Source: Gammaproteobacteria bacterium (lineage in GTDB: Bacteria > Pseudomonadota > Gammaproteobacteria > Pseudomonadales > Halieaceae). From it: a DNA stretch of 64,000 nt. The stretch lies in the NCBI GenBank assembly GCA_030427485.1, contig JAUICG010000013.1, positions 62,001-126,000 of the forward strand. Reading direction: 5' to 3'. The translations under genes and the position numbers were made by a program. Positions 54,026 to 62,889 of this stretch are shown one piece after another. Every line of letters starts with the position of its first letter. The stretch's first letter is position 1. The notes under the pieces are model-generated. The model saw only the letters and a program-made list of their open reading frames with translations. It was not told where the DNA came from and did no database searches.

Positions 54026-54630
54026 TGGCTGAACCGGCACGCAGGCACACCGTGGTCCTCGCCAGCGGCAACGCCGGCAAACTGCGGGAGTTGGGAGAGG
54101 TGCTCGCGCCGCTGGGTGTAACGCTCACTCCGCAGGCGGCGTTCAACGTGCCCGAGGTCAATGAAACCGGCCTGAGTTTTGTCGAGAACGCGATCATCAA
54201 GGCGCGCGCAGCCGCACAGCACAGTGGTTTGGCGGCGATTGCGGACGACTCCGGCCTGGAAGTGGACTATCTCGACGGCGCCCCCGGCATTTACTCTGCG
54301 CGCTATTCAGGAACCGGTGACGAGGGCAACAATGCCCGCCTGCTGGAAGAGTTGCGCGACGTCCCCGAAGCGCAGCGCAGCGCCCGGTTCCAGTGTGTAC
54401 TCGTTTACATGCGCCACGCGGCCGACCCGACACCGCTGGTATGCCAGGCCAGTTGGGAGGGCTCTATACTGCGCGCACCCAGGGGTGAGCACGGTTTCGG
54501 TTACGACCCGCTGTTCTACGTACCGGAACACCAGTGCAGTTCCGCGGAGCTGCCACGCGCGCTGAAAAACCGCATCAGTCACCGGGCAAAAGCCAGCGCG
54601 CTGCTGTTCCAGGCCCTGCGATCACGCTGA
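54025..54630 (+). CDS. rdgB: XTP/dITP pyrophosphatase (non-canonical purine NTPase)
   Basis: Hydrolyses dITP/XTP to keep deaminated purines out of DNA. The 201 residues include [55 protein letters not shown] and [13 protein letters not shown], with SHRAKA near the end. The start codon overlaps the preceding stop, and its stop overlaps the hemW start, so metX-hemW is translated as one coupled unit. Confidence 0.95.
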   Translation: MAEPARRHTVVLASGNAGKLRELGEVLAPLGVTLTPQAAFNVPEVNETGLSFVENAIIKARAAAQHSGLAAIADDSGLEVDYLDGAPGIYSARYSGTGDEGNNARLLEELRDVPEAQRSARFQCVLVYMRHAADPTPLVCQASWEGSILRAPRGEHGFGYDPLFYVPEHQCSSAELPRALKNRISHRAKASALLFQALRSR

Positions 54631-55769
54631 TGCAACTGCCGCCCCTGGGGCTGTATATCCACCTGCCGTGGTGTGAACGCAAATGCCCCTATTGTGACTT
54701 CAATTCGCACGAAACCAGCCGCGTCCCCGAGGAACTGTACATTCGCGCTTTGTTATCCGATTTGCGGGGTGAACTGCATTTCTTGCAGGGGCGCACCATC
54801 GAAACCCTGTTCATCGGCGGCGGCACGCCCAGCCTGTTCTCGGCCAGCGCAATTCGCCAGTTAATGCGGGAAATCGCAACGATGGCGCCCCTCGCGCCAA
54901 CGCTGGAGGCCACCATGGAGGCAAATCCCGGCAGCGCGGAGGCGGAGAAGTTCCACGCCTTCAGGGATGCGGGGATCAATCGCCTGTCACTGGGCATACA
55001 GAGCTTCGACGATGCCCACCTCGAGGCACTGGGCCGTGTTCACACCAGCGACCAGGCCCTCGCCGCAATTGAATTTGCGCGCAGTGCGCGCTTCGACAGC
55101 TTCAATCTTGACCTGATGCATGGGCTTCCGGGACAAACCCCGCGCACCGCCGAAAGCGACCTGCGAACGGCCATTGCAGGCAACCCCGCCCATCTCTCCT
55201 GGTACCAACTGACCATCGAGCAGAACACAGTTTTTCACAAACGGCCTCCGCTGCTGCCAGTGGAGGATGAACTGTCCGACATTCAGGAATGTGGAGAGGA
55301 GTTGCTGGCTGTCCATGGCTATGCCCAGTACGAGGTGTCCGCCTACAGCAAACCCGGCTTCCACTGCCGTCATAACAGGAACTACTGGTCGTTCGGCGAT
55401 TATCTGGGCATCGGTGCCGGCGCGCACGGCAAGATCACTTTCAGCGACGGGCGCATCCAGCGTTTCGCGAAGCGCCGTCAGCCGCATGACTATATGTCTT
55501 CGGAGCCGGGTGATTTTGTTGCCCGCAGCCGAACGCTGGGGCAACGGGACACTGTCGGAGAGTATATGATGAATGCCCTGCGACTGAACGATGGTTTTTT
55601 CTTAACGGAGTTTAGCCAGAACACCAGGCTTGATGCCGACGTTCTGTCGCCGCTATTGACGAGTCTTTGCGAACGTGCGCTACTCGAGCGGTCCGGCGAC
55701 CGTGTGAGGGCGACCGACGCCGGACGACGTTTCCTGGACAACGTGGTCGCCGAGTTTTTTGTAGATTGA
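54630..55769 (+). CDS. hemW: Radical SAM heme chaperone HemW
   Basis: A 379-residue coproporphyrinogen-oxidase-like radical SAM protein now considered a heme chaperone rather than an anaerobic HemN. The cluster motif is C15-ERK-C19-PY-C22 in WCERKCPYCDF, followed by FIGGGTPSLFS, RLSLGIQSFDD and the HemN C-terminal region; it lacks the extra N-terminal residues of true HemN. ATG at 54630 overlaps the rdgB stop. It is the last gene of this operon and converges with the PQQ dehydrogenase. Confidence 0.94.
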   Translation: MQLPPLGLYIHLPWCERKCPYCDFNSHETSRVPEELYIRALLSDLRGELHFLQGRTIETLFIGGGTPSLFSASAIRQLMREIATMAPLAPTLEATMEANPGSAEAEKFHAFRDAGINRLSLGIQSFDDAHLEALGRVHTSDQALAAIEFARSARFDSFNLDLMHGLPGQTPRTAESDLRTAIAGNPAHLSWYQLTIEQNTVFHKRPPLLPVEDELSDIQECGEELLAVHGYAQYEVSAYSKPGFHCRHNRNYWSFGDYLGIGAGAHGKITFSDGRIQRFAKRRQPHDYMSSEPGDFVARSRTLGQRDTVGEYMMNALRLNDGFFLTEFSQNTRLDADVLSPLLTSLCERALLERSGDRVRATDAGRRFLDNVVAEFFVD

Positions 55770-55834
55770 GGGCGCTGTTGTCAATTATCGCGGCATGCTG
55801 TGCCTATCCGTCTGCTCCCATTTCGTGCTCCGGA

Positions 55835-57796
55835 TCACTGGCTTCGTGGCAGCGCAAACGCCCGGACCTCTCCAGCGACGGTAATCGACACGTACTGCCG
55901 CCCGTCAGGACCCAGAAAGCTTATCGGTTGCGAGTAACCAGTAGAACCCAAATCGGTGCTCCACAGCTCCTTTCCATTTAGCGAATCGAAGGCGCGCAGC
56001 AGTCCATCACGCAAGGCCGCGTAGAAAACCAGCCCACCGGCCGTTGCTGTCGGACCTGCGTAGCCGTATGGCAGGCCTGTGTTACGCTTCCCTTCTGGCA
56101 AGCCCTCAGCGACACCAACAGGCCTCTGCCAGATAATCTCTCCAGTGTTTGCATCAACCGCGTTGAGCTGGCCCCAGGGCGGTTTTTGGCACGGGTACTC
56201 GGGCAGGCCCTCCCCGGCAGAAGCCGAGAAGGTGAAATGATCGAAATTACCGTCGACATTGGCGCGTGTGTAAGGCGTTATCGGGCCCTCCACATCGAAT
56301 TGAGTGACTTCTTCCAGGTTCTTTTTTACAGTCCATCCAATCGAGCCAAGATTCTGCGTGTAGACAAACAGGTATCCGCGCCGCTGATCGGTAGCCATCC
56401 CGCCCCAGAGCGTTCCACCCGTACTGCCTGGAAAAATAATGCTTGACCGGGGCGCGGAGCCCTCGGTATGCAAGAGGAAGGGCGTGAAGGGCCCCGCGTT
56501 GTAAAATCCGCCGTTTCTTTCATACAGCGCCTTGCAGTTAGCCGCATGTGCTGAAGTAGTATCCTTAGCAGTAACCATGTCCTCCCGACTGAAGCTCATC
56601 CGGGCAAGTGGATACGGTTTCAATGGAAACGGCTGAGTCGGTGAATACCACTCTCCAGGTACATCTCCCATTGCGACCGGCCGCTCCTCTACGCCGAAGA
56701 TTGGCTCGCCATTGCGACGATCGAGAATAAACATCCAGCCACTCTTGCCGATTTGCGCAATAGCCGGGATGGTCTTGCCGTCCTGCTGAATATTAATGAG
56801 TGACGGAGCGGGTGGGTTGTCATAATCCCAAAGGTCGTGATGTATGAACTGGAAATGCCAACGATATTCGCCCGTTTCCCCATCCACTGCCACGAGTGAG
56901 TTCCCGAAGAGGTTGCTTCCCGGTCGATCACCGCCGTAGTAGTTAGACGACGGACTGCCGAGATTGAAATACAACAGGCCGAGTTCCTCATCGACGCTCA
57001 TGTGTGGACCCCAATTGTTGGTGCCTGACCTATCACGCCAACCGTCGTCAAGCCAGGTTTCATGGCCAATCTCTCCGGGCCTGGGTACGCTGTGAAACAC
57101 CCACTTCCGGGCGCCAGTTACCGCGTCAAAACCACGTGTATCCCCGGGCTCGTTGGGATTCTGCGGAATCTCTCTGACGATGGAGCCAACTGCGAGCACA
57201 TCGCGGAAGACCACGGGAACACCTGTCCAGATAACACCCATATCAATAGCACCGTCGCCGCCAAATTCACTCACTGGAAGTCCGGTTGCCGCATCAAGCG
57301 AAATCAGTTTGCTGCCGGATGTAAACACAATTCGTGCTTCTGATTCAGCATTGCCCGGCCAGTAATTGACGCCGTACTGGCTAACGTTCATCCCCTCAGC
57401 CACGGTGTATCTCCAAATCTCCCTGCCAGTTGCCGCATCAACGGCTGCCACGAAATTAAAGGAGGGTACGTACATGACACCGTCTACGACAATTGGGACC
57501 GCTTTAACAGTAACGCCAAATGAAGGAGAGATATTGAGTTTACGAAATGCTTTCGCCAAATCGTTGTCAGCATCGACGTCGAAGCCTGCATTAGGCTCAG
57601 ATTTAACTGGAGAGTAAACCCAGGCGAGCTCCAGCTTACTTACATTACCAACGTTGATCTGATCGAGTGGTGAGTACCTTGAACTCCACTGGTCACGATT
57701 AAAGTGCGGCCAATCGCCAGGAGACACGCGCCGCTCAGCGGCCAGGGGTGCAAGTGCAGTGGCCGCGATAAAAATGCCCAGGATCACACTACGCAT
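55835..57796 (-). CDS. Soluble PQQ-dependent dehydrogenase
   Basis: A 653-residue periplasmic quinoprotein with signal peptide MRSVILGIFIAATALAPLAA and an eight-bladed propeller. Family features: DWPHFNRDQWSSRYSPLDQI, GVIWTGVPVVFRDVL, and propeller repeats such as WGQLNAVDANTGEIIWQ and LLRAFDSLNGKELW. There is no haem c motif (CxxCH) and no membrane domain, so it resembles the stand-alone glucose/alcohol-type dehydrogenases whose electron acceptor is separate. Substrate is unknown. GC content and codon choice are visibly lower than in surrounding genes, which suggests acquisition. It faces hemW and diverges from the SDR gene. Confidence 0.86.
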   Translation of the reverse strand: MRSVILGIFIAATALAPLAAERRVSPGDWPHFNRDQWSSRYSPLDQINVGNVSKLELAWVYSPVKSEPNAGFDVDADNDLAKAFRKLNISPSFGVTVKAVPIVVDGVMYVPSFNFVAAVDAATGREIWRYTVAEGMNVSQYGVNYWPGNAESEARIVFTSGSKLISLDAATGLPVSEFGGDGAIDMGVIWTGVPVVFRDVLAVGSIVREIPQNPNEPGDTRGFDAVTGARKWVFHSVPRPGEIGHETWLDDGWRDRSGTNNWGPHMSVDEELGLLYFNLGSPSSNYYGGDRPGSNLFGNSLVAVDGETGEYRWHFQFIHHDLWDYDNPPAPSLINIQQDGKTIPAIAQIGKSGWMFILDRRNGEPIFGVEERPVAMGDVPGEWYSPTQPFPLKPYPLARMSFSREDMVTAKDTTSAHAANCKALYERNGGFYNAGPFTPFLLHTEGSAPRSSIIFPGSTGGTLWGGMATDQRRGYLFVYTQNLGSIGWTVKKNLEEVTQFDVEGPITPYTRANVDGNFDHFTFSASAGEGLPEYPCQKPPWGQLNAVDANTGEIIWQRPVGVAEGLPEGKRNTGLPYGYAGPTATAGGLVFYAALRDGLLRAFDSLNGKELWSTDLGSTGYSQPISFLGPDGRQYVSITVAGEVRAFALPRSQ

Positions 57797-58026
57797 GTTT
57801 CACTCCAGTTCAGTCGCTGTGGATACCACCGGAAGGAGGTAGTTTCCCGCTCTATTCAACATAGCTATATACTGATCAGCAATAGACCCTAGTGGCGGCG
57901 CTCTTCTATGCGTGAGGACAAGTGGAGAAAAGCCTACAGAAAACGGTACTTTCTCTTGCTTAAATTGGATATTGGTTGTTCTAATGCAATATCTGATATT
58001 AGTAATTTCACTGCAGAATAAATGAT
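57797..58026. other. AT-rich divergent promoter region
   Basis: A 230-bp gap between the PQQ dehydrogenase and SDR genes, markedly lower in GC than average. It contains the 13-bp dyad AATATCTGATATT (57988-58000), 27 bases before the SDR start, which may be an operator, and several -10-like blocks. No ribosome-binding site is obvious for the GTG start of the SDR gene. Confidence 0.5.
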
Positions 58027-58983
58027 GTGGCGTTTGTTGTGAAGCCTATAACTTTGTTGGCCAGTTTGCTTGCCCTGATATTCTGGTTGCCCTCAGTGCT
58101 TGCCGATGATACAGATCTGAAGGCAGTGCTGGTTACCGGTGCCAGCTCGGGTATCGGCCTGCGTATTACTGAAGTGCTTTCCTCAAACGGGTATCTGGTG
58201 TACGCCGGTGCACGCCAACCCGAAGACCTGAAACGGTTGGAGGCGATGGGAAATGTTGAATCAGTTCGCCTCGACGTTACCATACAGTCGGATATAGATG
58301 CAGCCGTAGAGCTAGTAAAAAGAAAGGGTCGCGGCCTCTACGGTGTAGTGAATAATGCGGGGGCCGTAATGATGGGCCCTCTGATTGAAGTGCCTGTTGA
58401 AGAGCTTGCGTGGTTGTTTGATGTAAACGTCTTTGGTCCCTACAGAATTACTCAGGCGTTCGCGCCGTTAATCATTGAAGATCAAGGGCGCATCGTCAAT
58501 ATCAGCTCGATTCATGGGATTTACTCTGAACAACTTAGCGGCCACTACAGTATGAGCAAGCATGCTATTGAGGCTTACACGGATAGCCTGGCCGCCGAAA
58601 TGGATCGTTTTGGCGTAAAAGTCAGTGTGATAGAGCCTGGCGGTTTCGCATCCAATGCCGGAAAAGCGGCGATAGAGCGGCTCGAAGAGAAGCGGTACTG
58701 GAATGAAACTTCAGCCTACAAAAATGAGTTGATGTTCATCAAGATGATCAGTGCAGATAACAGCTCTCAGCAAGACCCTGCAGATGTGGCAATGGCCGTG
58801 ATGCACGCATTGTCCTCGGAAACTCCCAAACGTCGCTATCTGGTGGCTGATATCCAAACGAACAACATCACCATTAATAAAGCGTTTGAGCGGCTTCTTC
58901 AACTCAACCAGGCTCAAGCCCATACCAAGAACGAAGAACAACTGACTGGAATTCTGAGCGCGCAGATCAAGAAGCTCAAGTGA
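58027..58983 (+). CDS. Short-chain dehydrogenase/reductase with N-terminal signal-like segment
   Basis: A 318-residue SDR. After a hydrophobic, signal-like N terminus (PITLLASLLALIFWLPSVLA, residues 7-26) comes a classical Rossmann core: cofactor motif TGASSGIG (37-44), NNAG (108-111), catalytic S159/S160, and Y173-x-x-x-K177 in GHYSMSKHA. Cofactor-dependent SDRs are normally cytosolic, so an exported or membrane-tethered SDR is unusual. The GTG start at 58027 is the only candidate and lacks a good ribosome-binding site. Lower GC than neighbours; possibly acquired with the PQQ dehydrogenase. Confidence 0.85.
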   Translation: MAFVVKPITLLASLLALIFWLPSVLADDTDLKAVLVTGASSGIGLRITEVLSSNGYLVYAGARQPEDLKRLEAMGNVESVRLDVTIQSDIDAAVELVKRKGRGLYGVVNNAGAVMMGPLIEVPVEELAWLFDVNVFGPYRITQAFAPLIIEDQGRIVNISSIHGIYSEQLSGHYSMSKHAIEAYTDSLAAEMDRFGVKVSVIEPGGFASNAGKAAIERLEEKRYWNETSAYKNELMFIKMISADNSSQQDPADVAMAVMHALSSETPKRRYLVADIQTNNITINKAFERLLQLNQAQAHTKNEEQLTGILSAQIKKLK

Positions 58984-59089
58984 CACTGCTTGGCGGGAAT
59001 CTATAGCGCAATCAACTCGACAAGGCCCACATTCAGGAATCCTCTCAGCAAACTCCGCCCCGACAAACAGTTGTTGCTGTAACTTTGGC

Positions 59090-59794
59090 TTATAGCTGAC
59101 CCCTTGTTCGCTCACGAGAAAATTCCAGATCCCATACGCCGTGACCCAACTTCGCCCCCCGTAACTCAAATTTGGTCAGCGGTCGGTATTCCGGCCGCAA
59201 CACAAACTCACCTTCCCCATGCATATTGGACAATCCTTCAGCGTTGCTGAGCACAGTCATCATCTGCTGCGCATAGTCCTCCCAGTCGGTGGCGAGATGC
59301 AGGATACCGCCCGGCTTGAGCCTGCTTACCAGCAACGCAACGAATGCCGGCTGTATCAGGCGGCGCTTCTTGTGCCGCTTCTTGTGCCAGGGGTCGGGGA
59401 AGAAAATCTGTACCGCGTCCAGGGATGCTTCGGGAATACAGTCTCGCAAAACCTCAACCGCATCGTGGCAGTATACCCGGATATTGCTGAGTTCGAGCTC
59501 GGCCACGCTGTGCAGCAGCCTGCCCACGCCAGGGCGGTGTACTTCAATCCCGATAAAGTTACTGTCCGGCCTGGACCGGGCCATTTCCACAAGGGACTGG
59601 CCCATTCCGAACCCGATCTCGAGGACGGTCGGGCCGGCCCGCCCGAACGCCGTGTCGATCGCCAGGTTGTCGCTGCCGTACTCAAGGCCCCAGCGCTGCC
59701 AACCTTCCTCGAAAGCGCGCCGCTGTGCCGGTGTCATACGACCAGTGCGCAGTACATAACTGCGTATGCGCTGTCTCTTGTCGAGATCAGTCAT
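59090..59794 (-). CDS. trmB: tRNA (guanine-N7)-methyltransferase
   Basis: Makes m7G46 in the variable loop of tRNA. The 234 residues have RTGRMTPAQRRAFEEGWQRW, the SAM loop VLEIGFGMGQSLVEMA, NFIGIEVHRPGVGRLLH, the family PDPWHKKRHKKRRL motif, and LHLATDWEDYAQQM. ATG at 59794 is chosen; the frame to 59911 adds residues from the adjacent DUF423 gene region. DUF423 lies 19 bp upstream on the same strand. Confidence 0.95.
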   Translation of the reverse strand: MTDLDKRQRIRSYVLRTGRMTPAQRRAFEEGWQRWGLEYGSDNLAIDTAFGRAGPTVLEIGFGMGQSLVEMARSRPDSNFIGIEVHRPGVGRLLHSVAELELSNIRVYCHDAVEVLRDCIPEASLDAVQIFFPDPWHKKRHKKRRLIQPAFVALLVSRLKPGGILHLATDWEDYAQQMMTVLSNAEGLSNMHGEGEFVLRPEYRPLTKFELRGAKLGHGVWDLEFSRERTRGQL

Positions 59795-59813
59795 GTACGC
59801 CCCGGGGTGTGAT

Positions 59814-60191
59814 TCAATCCAGCAGTTTCCAGGCGGTGGCTGCCAGACAGGCCCACCCGGCGATAAAGGCCAGCCCGCCCAGCGGCGTGATTGCGCCCAA
59901 CCAGCGTTCACCTGTGATACTCAGCAGGTAAAGGCTGCCTGAAAATACGACAATCCCGAGCAGGAACAGCCAGCCGCTGCTTTTCAACAACAGGGTTTGC
60001 GGTTGGCTCATCGCGAGGATGCCCACTGCCAAAAGCGCGAGACTGTGATTGAAATGATACTGCACGGCCGTTTCGAACACACCCAGTGCGTAGTCATCCA
60101 GCCTGCCCTTGAGTGCATGTGCACCGAACGCGCCTAAGAGTACAGCCAACATGCCGCTCAGTGACGCCAGGGTAATGAATAGTTTCGCCAT
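59814..60191 (-). CDS. DUF423 family inner-membrane protein
   Basis: A 125-residue protein of four hydrophobic helices, beginning LFITLASLSGMLAVLLGAFG AHALK-type sequence (GAFGAHALKGRLDDYAL) typical of the YgdD/DUF423 family, with YHFNHSLALLAVG and ITPLGGLAFIAGWACLA. Function unknown. It is between rpoH and trmB on the same strand. Confidence 0.9.
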   Translation of the reverse strand: MAKLFITLASLSGMLAVLLGAFGAHALKGRLDDYALGVFETAVQYHFNHSLALLAVGILAMSQPQTLLLKSSGWLFLLGIVVFSGSLYLLSITGERWLGAITPLGGLAFIAGWACLAATAWKLLD

Positions 60192-60238
60192 GGTTAGATT
60201 GTAACAGGGAGGCGGCCATGCCGCCTCCGTGGCGCGGG

Positions 60239-61093
60239 CTAGGTTGCGATAGCCGCTCGCAGTTTCTCCATGGCACTTTGTTCGAGCTGCCGGATGCGCT
60301 CGGCGGAAACACTGTACTGCGCCGCCAGTTCGTGCAGGGTGGCTTTCTTCTCGGCCAGCCAGCGCTGCGACAGTATATCGCGACTGCGTTCGTCCAGATC
60401 GGACAGCGCGTTGTGGAGCCGAGCTTCGCTGCTGTCCTGCCAGTCGCTGGACTCGAGGATCTGCGCGGGATCTGCACTGTGATCTTCCAGATAGTGTTGG
60501 GGCGCATGCCAGACGTCATCATCGTCGATGTCTGCCGGCTGGTCGTAACCGAGGTCGCGACTGCTCAGGCGACTCTCCATCCGCTGCACTTCGTGTACCT
60601 CGACACCCAGGTCCTCGGCGATCGCCTGTGCCTCTTCCGCACTGAGCCAGGATAGCGATTTTTTCGCGCTGCGCAGGTTGAAAAACAGTTTGCGCTGCGC
60701 CTTGGTTGTCGCAACTTTCACGATCCGCCAGTTGCGCAGGATGAACTCGTGCATCTCCGCCTTGATCCAGTGCACGGCAAACGACACCAGGCGCACTCCT
60801 TTCTCGGGATTGAAGCGCTTGACCGCCTTCATCAGGCCGACATTGCCCTCCTGCACCAGGTCCGCCTCGGCCAGTCCATAGCCGGAATAACTGCGCGCGA
60901 TGTGTACCACGAAGCGCAGGTGCGACATCACCAACTCGCGCGCGGCCTGCAGGTTCTGGTTGTAGTAAAGATCTTCTGCCAACTCGCGTTCACGCTCGAC
61001 ACTGAGTATCGGAATACAGCTGACCGCCTGCACATAGGCCGGCAGATTCGCTCCCGGTACCATCTGGTCGATGGGCATCAAGCTCTTTGTCAT
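60239..61093 (-). CDS. rpoH: RNA polymerase sigma factor RpoH (sigma-32)
   Basis: Heat-shock sigma factor. The 284 residues show region 2 (HLRFVVHIARSYSGYGLAEA, LVQEGNVGLMKAVKRFNPEK, FAVHWIKAEMHEFILRNWR), the RpoH box QRKLFFNLR at 133-141 that distinguishes sigma-32, and region 4 (LDERSRDILSQRWL and YSVSAERIRQLEQSAMEKLR). ATG at 61093 with AGAGGA upstream is the likely start; the in-frame site at 61141 lies inside the CIRCE operator and is rejected. A perfect HrcA-type operator lies 32 bases upstream of the ATG. Confidence 0.96.
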   Translation of the reverse strand: MTKSLMPIDQMVPGANLPAYVQAVSCIPILSVERERELAEDLYYNQNLQAARELVMSHLRFVVHIARSYSGYGLAEADLVQEGNVGLMKAVKRFNPEKGVRLVSFAVHWIKAEMHEFILRNWRIVKVATTKAQRKLFFNLRSAKKSLSWLSAEEAQAIAEDLGVEVHEVQRMESRLSSRDLGYDQPADIDDDDVWHAPQHYLEDHSADPAQILESSDWQDSSEARLHNALSDLDERSRDILSQRWLAEKKATLHELAAQYSVSAERIRQLEQSAMEKLRAAIAT

Positions 61094-61125
61094 CAATAGA
61101 TCCTCTCGTAAATCCGGTGCCGATT

Positions 61126-61152
61126 TTAGCACTCTATGCATTAGAGTGCTAA
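61126..61152. promoter_or_regulatory. CIRCE element (HrcA operator) upstream of rpoH
   Basis: TTAGCACTC (61126-61134), nine-base spacer TATGCATTA, GAGTGCTAA (61144-61152): an exact match to the CIRCE consensus TTAGCACTC-N9-GAGTGCTAA, with perfect 9-bp arms. It lies 32 bp upstream of the rpoH start codon, close to where CIRCE sits in groE leaders. In RNA it would also form a leader hairpin. Confidence 0.9.
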
Positions 61153-61243
61153 TTTCATAAAAGTTCAGTGTGTTATAAGAAAATAACTTTTTAATTCTTT
61201 AGAATCAGCAACTTAAAGGATCTGGCCAAAACCGGGCATACAC

Positions 61244-62227
61244 TTATTGTGGCTCGATGCGTACCAGGTGCCGCGATACGGCAAGCCAGGCACCCGCCAG
61301 CCCCAGCAGCCCGCCGAGAATGACCAGGTTCAGGGCGCCCATCACACCCAGCCCACTCAGGTAAAAAGCGCTTTCATATAGCAACGCCAGGTCGCTGATG
61401 GGCTCTTCAAGGAACCACAGGGCTGCCGACACCAGAATGGCTGCCAGCGCACCCCCACCCACACCGTACCACAGGCCCGTATATAAAAATGGCCGGCGCA
61501 CAAAGCCATTGCTGCCGCCCACCAACTTTACAATAACGATCTCATCCCTGCGGTTTTCAATGGCGAGCCGAATCGTATTACCCAGGATCAACAACACCCC
61601 GATAACCAGCATCCCGCCGACCGCCAGTACGATTCGGCGGCTGAGTTCCATCAGCGTATTGAGGCGCTGCAGCCAGGCCATGTCCAGAACGGCTTCTGCC
61701 ACCGCGCTGATTTCTTCCAGTTCAGCGCGCAGGGCCACTACCTCCGGCTCTTCGAGGGTGGTGCGAGGCGTCACCAGGACAAGGTTGGGCAGGGGGTTTT
61801 CCTGTAAATTGGCCAAAACATCCGCAAACCCGGAGAGATCGCGGAACTCATCCAGTGCCTCTTCGCGGGGAATAAACCGTGTCGCCGCGACGTCCTGCCG
61901 TGCCGCCAGTTCATCCGTGAGGCGCTGCGCTTCGTCATTGCCCGCCCCGTCCTGCAAAAAGAGCGAAATTTGCGCGGGGCTGTCCCAGCCATCGCTCACC
62001 CGACTCACATTGTCCAGCGCCACGTTCAGGCCAACGGGCAAGGCCAGGGCGATGCCGATAACCAGCCATGTCAACAGGCTGGAGCCGGGGTTCTCTATCA
62101 CGCGCACCAGGCTGTCCGCGGCGGAAAGCCGGTGGTGCTGAAACCAGGCCGCGAGCAGGTGCCATGCCCCCGTTCGCCTGGGACGGGCGCTTTCCTTGCG
62201 CTGCGGCTTTTTCCCGCGTCGTATCAC
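61244..62227 (-). CDS. ftsX: Cell division ABC transporter, permease subunit FtsX
   Basis: Membrane partner of FtsE that controls septal peptidoglycan hydrolases through EnvC-type activators. The 327 residues have a cytoplasmic basic N terminus, the first membrane segment (SSLLTWLVIGIALALPVGLN), a large periplasmic domain (about 80-190), and three more C-terminal segments (IVLAVGGMLVIGVLLILGNT, YGVGGGALAAILVSAALWFL, GALNLVILGGLLGLAGAWLA). Its start overlaps the ftsE stop by four bases. rpoH follows after 150 bp. Confidence 0.94.
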   Translation of the reverse strand: MIRRGKKPQRKESARPRRTGAWHLLAAWFQHHRLSAADSLVRVIENPGSSLLTWLVIGIALALPVGLNVALDNVSRVSDGWDSPAQISLFLQDGAGNDEAQRLTDELAARQDVAATRFIPREEALDEFRDLSGFADVLANLQENPLPNLVLVTPRTTLEEPEVVALRAELEEISAVAEAVLDMAWLQRLNTLMELSRRIVLAVGGMLVIGVLLILGNTIRLAIENRRDEIVIVKLVGGSNGFVRRPFLYTGLWYGVGGGALAAILVSAALWFLEEPISDLALLYESAFYLSGLGVMGALNLVILGGLLGLAGAWLAVSRHLVRIEPQ

Positions 62228-62889
62228 CCGGCGCCCCCGCTGACGAGGTGACCCTGCTGAAGCGTAATGATGCGGTGGTGCAGGCGGGAGATAAGCGCAA
62301 GATCATGGCTTGCTATCAGCACGGTCACGCCCACCTGATTGAACTGTTCAAACAGGTTCATAATCTCAGCGGACAGCGCGGGGTCCAGGTTGCCCGTCGG
62401 TTCGTCCGCCAGGAGTATTCGCGGCTTGCCGACCACGGCCCTGGCAATCCCCACGCGCTGCTGTTCGCCCCCGGACAACGCCTTGGGCATGGCCCATTCA
62501 CGGTGTAGCAAGCCCACTTTATCCAGGGCGGCGCGCACACGCCTTCCAATCTCGCGATGCTCATAGCCGGCGATAACCAGGGGCAGCGCGACATTGTCGA
62601 AAACCGTGCGATCGAACAATAACCGGTGGTTCTGGAACACAACACCGATATTGCGGCGCAACCGGGGTATTCCGCGGGCGCGCACGGTGGACAGGTCCTG
62701 GCCGTTTACGATGACCTGGCCCCGCGTGGGCCTGTCCATCAGCATGATAAGGCGCAGCATCGTACTCTTACCCGCGCCGGAATGGCCGGTGAGGAACACA
62801 AAGTCTTCACTGCCGATATGGAGGCTAACCTCGCGCAGTGCATCGCGTCCTTCCTCGTAACGCTTGCTGACCCTGTCGAATGTGATCAT
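62224..62889 (-). CDS. ftsE: Cell division ABC transporter, ATP-binding subunit FtsE
   Basis: ATPase that powers FtsX. The 221 residues begin MITFDRVSKRYEEGRDALRE and carry Walker A GHSGAGKSTMLRLI, the Q-loop RRNIGVVFQNHRLL, signature LSGGEQQRVGIARAVV, and Walker B ILLADEPTGNLD with SHD after it. Its start overlaps the ftsY stop by four bases and its stop overlaps the ftsX start by four bases, the classical ftsYEX coupling. Confidence 0.96.
   Translation of the reverse strand: MITFDRVSKRYEEGRDALREVSLHIGSEDFVFLTGHSGAGKSTMLRLIMLMDRPTRGQVIVNGQDLSTVRARGIPRLRRNIGVVFQNHRLLFDRTVFDNVALPLVIAGYEHREIGRRVRAALDKVGLLHREWAMPKALSGGEQQRVGIARAVVGKPRILLADEPTGNLDPALSAEIMNLFEQFNQVGVTVLIASHDLALISRLHHRIITLQQGHLVSGGAG

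Noticed and set aside
61141..61141. Upstream rpoH start giving 300 residues
   Set aside because: The codon lies inside the CIRCE palindrome and lacks a ribosome-binding site; ATG at 61093 fits better.
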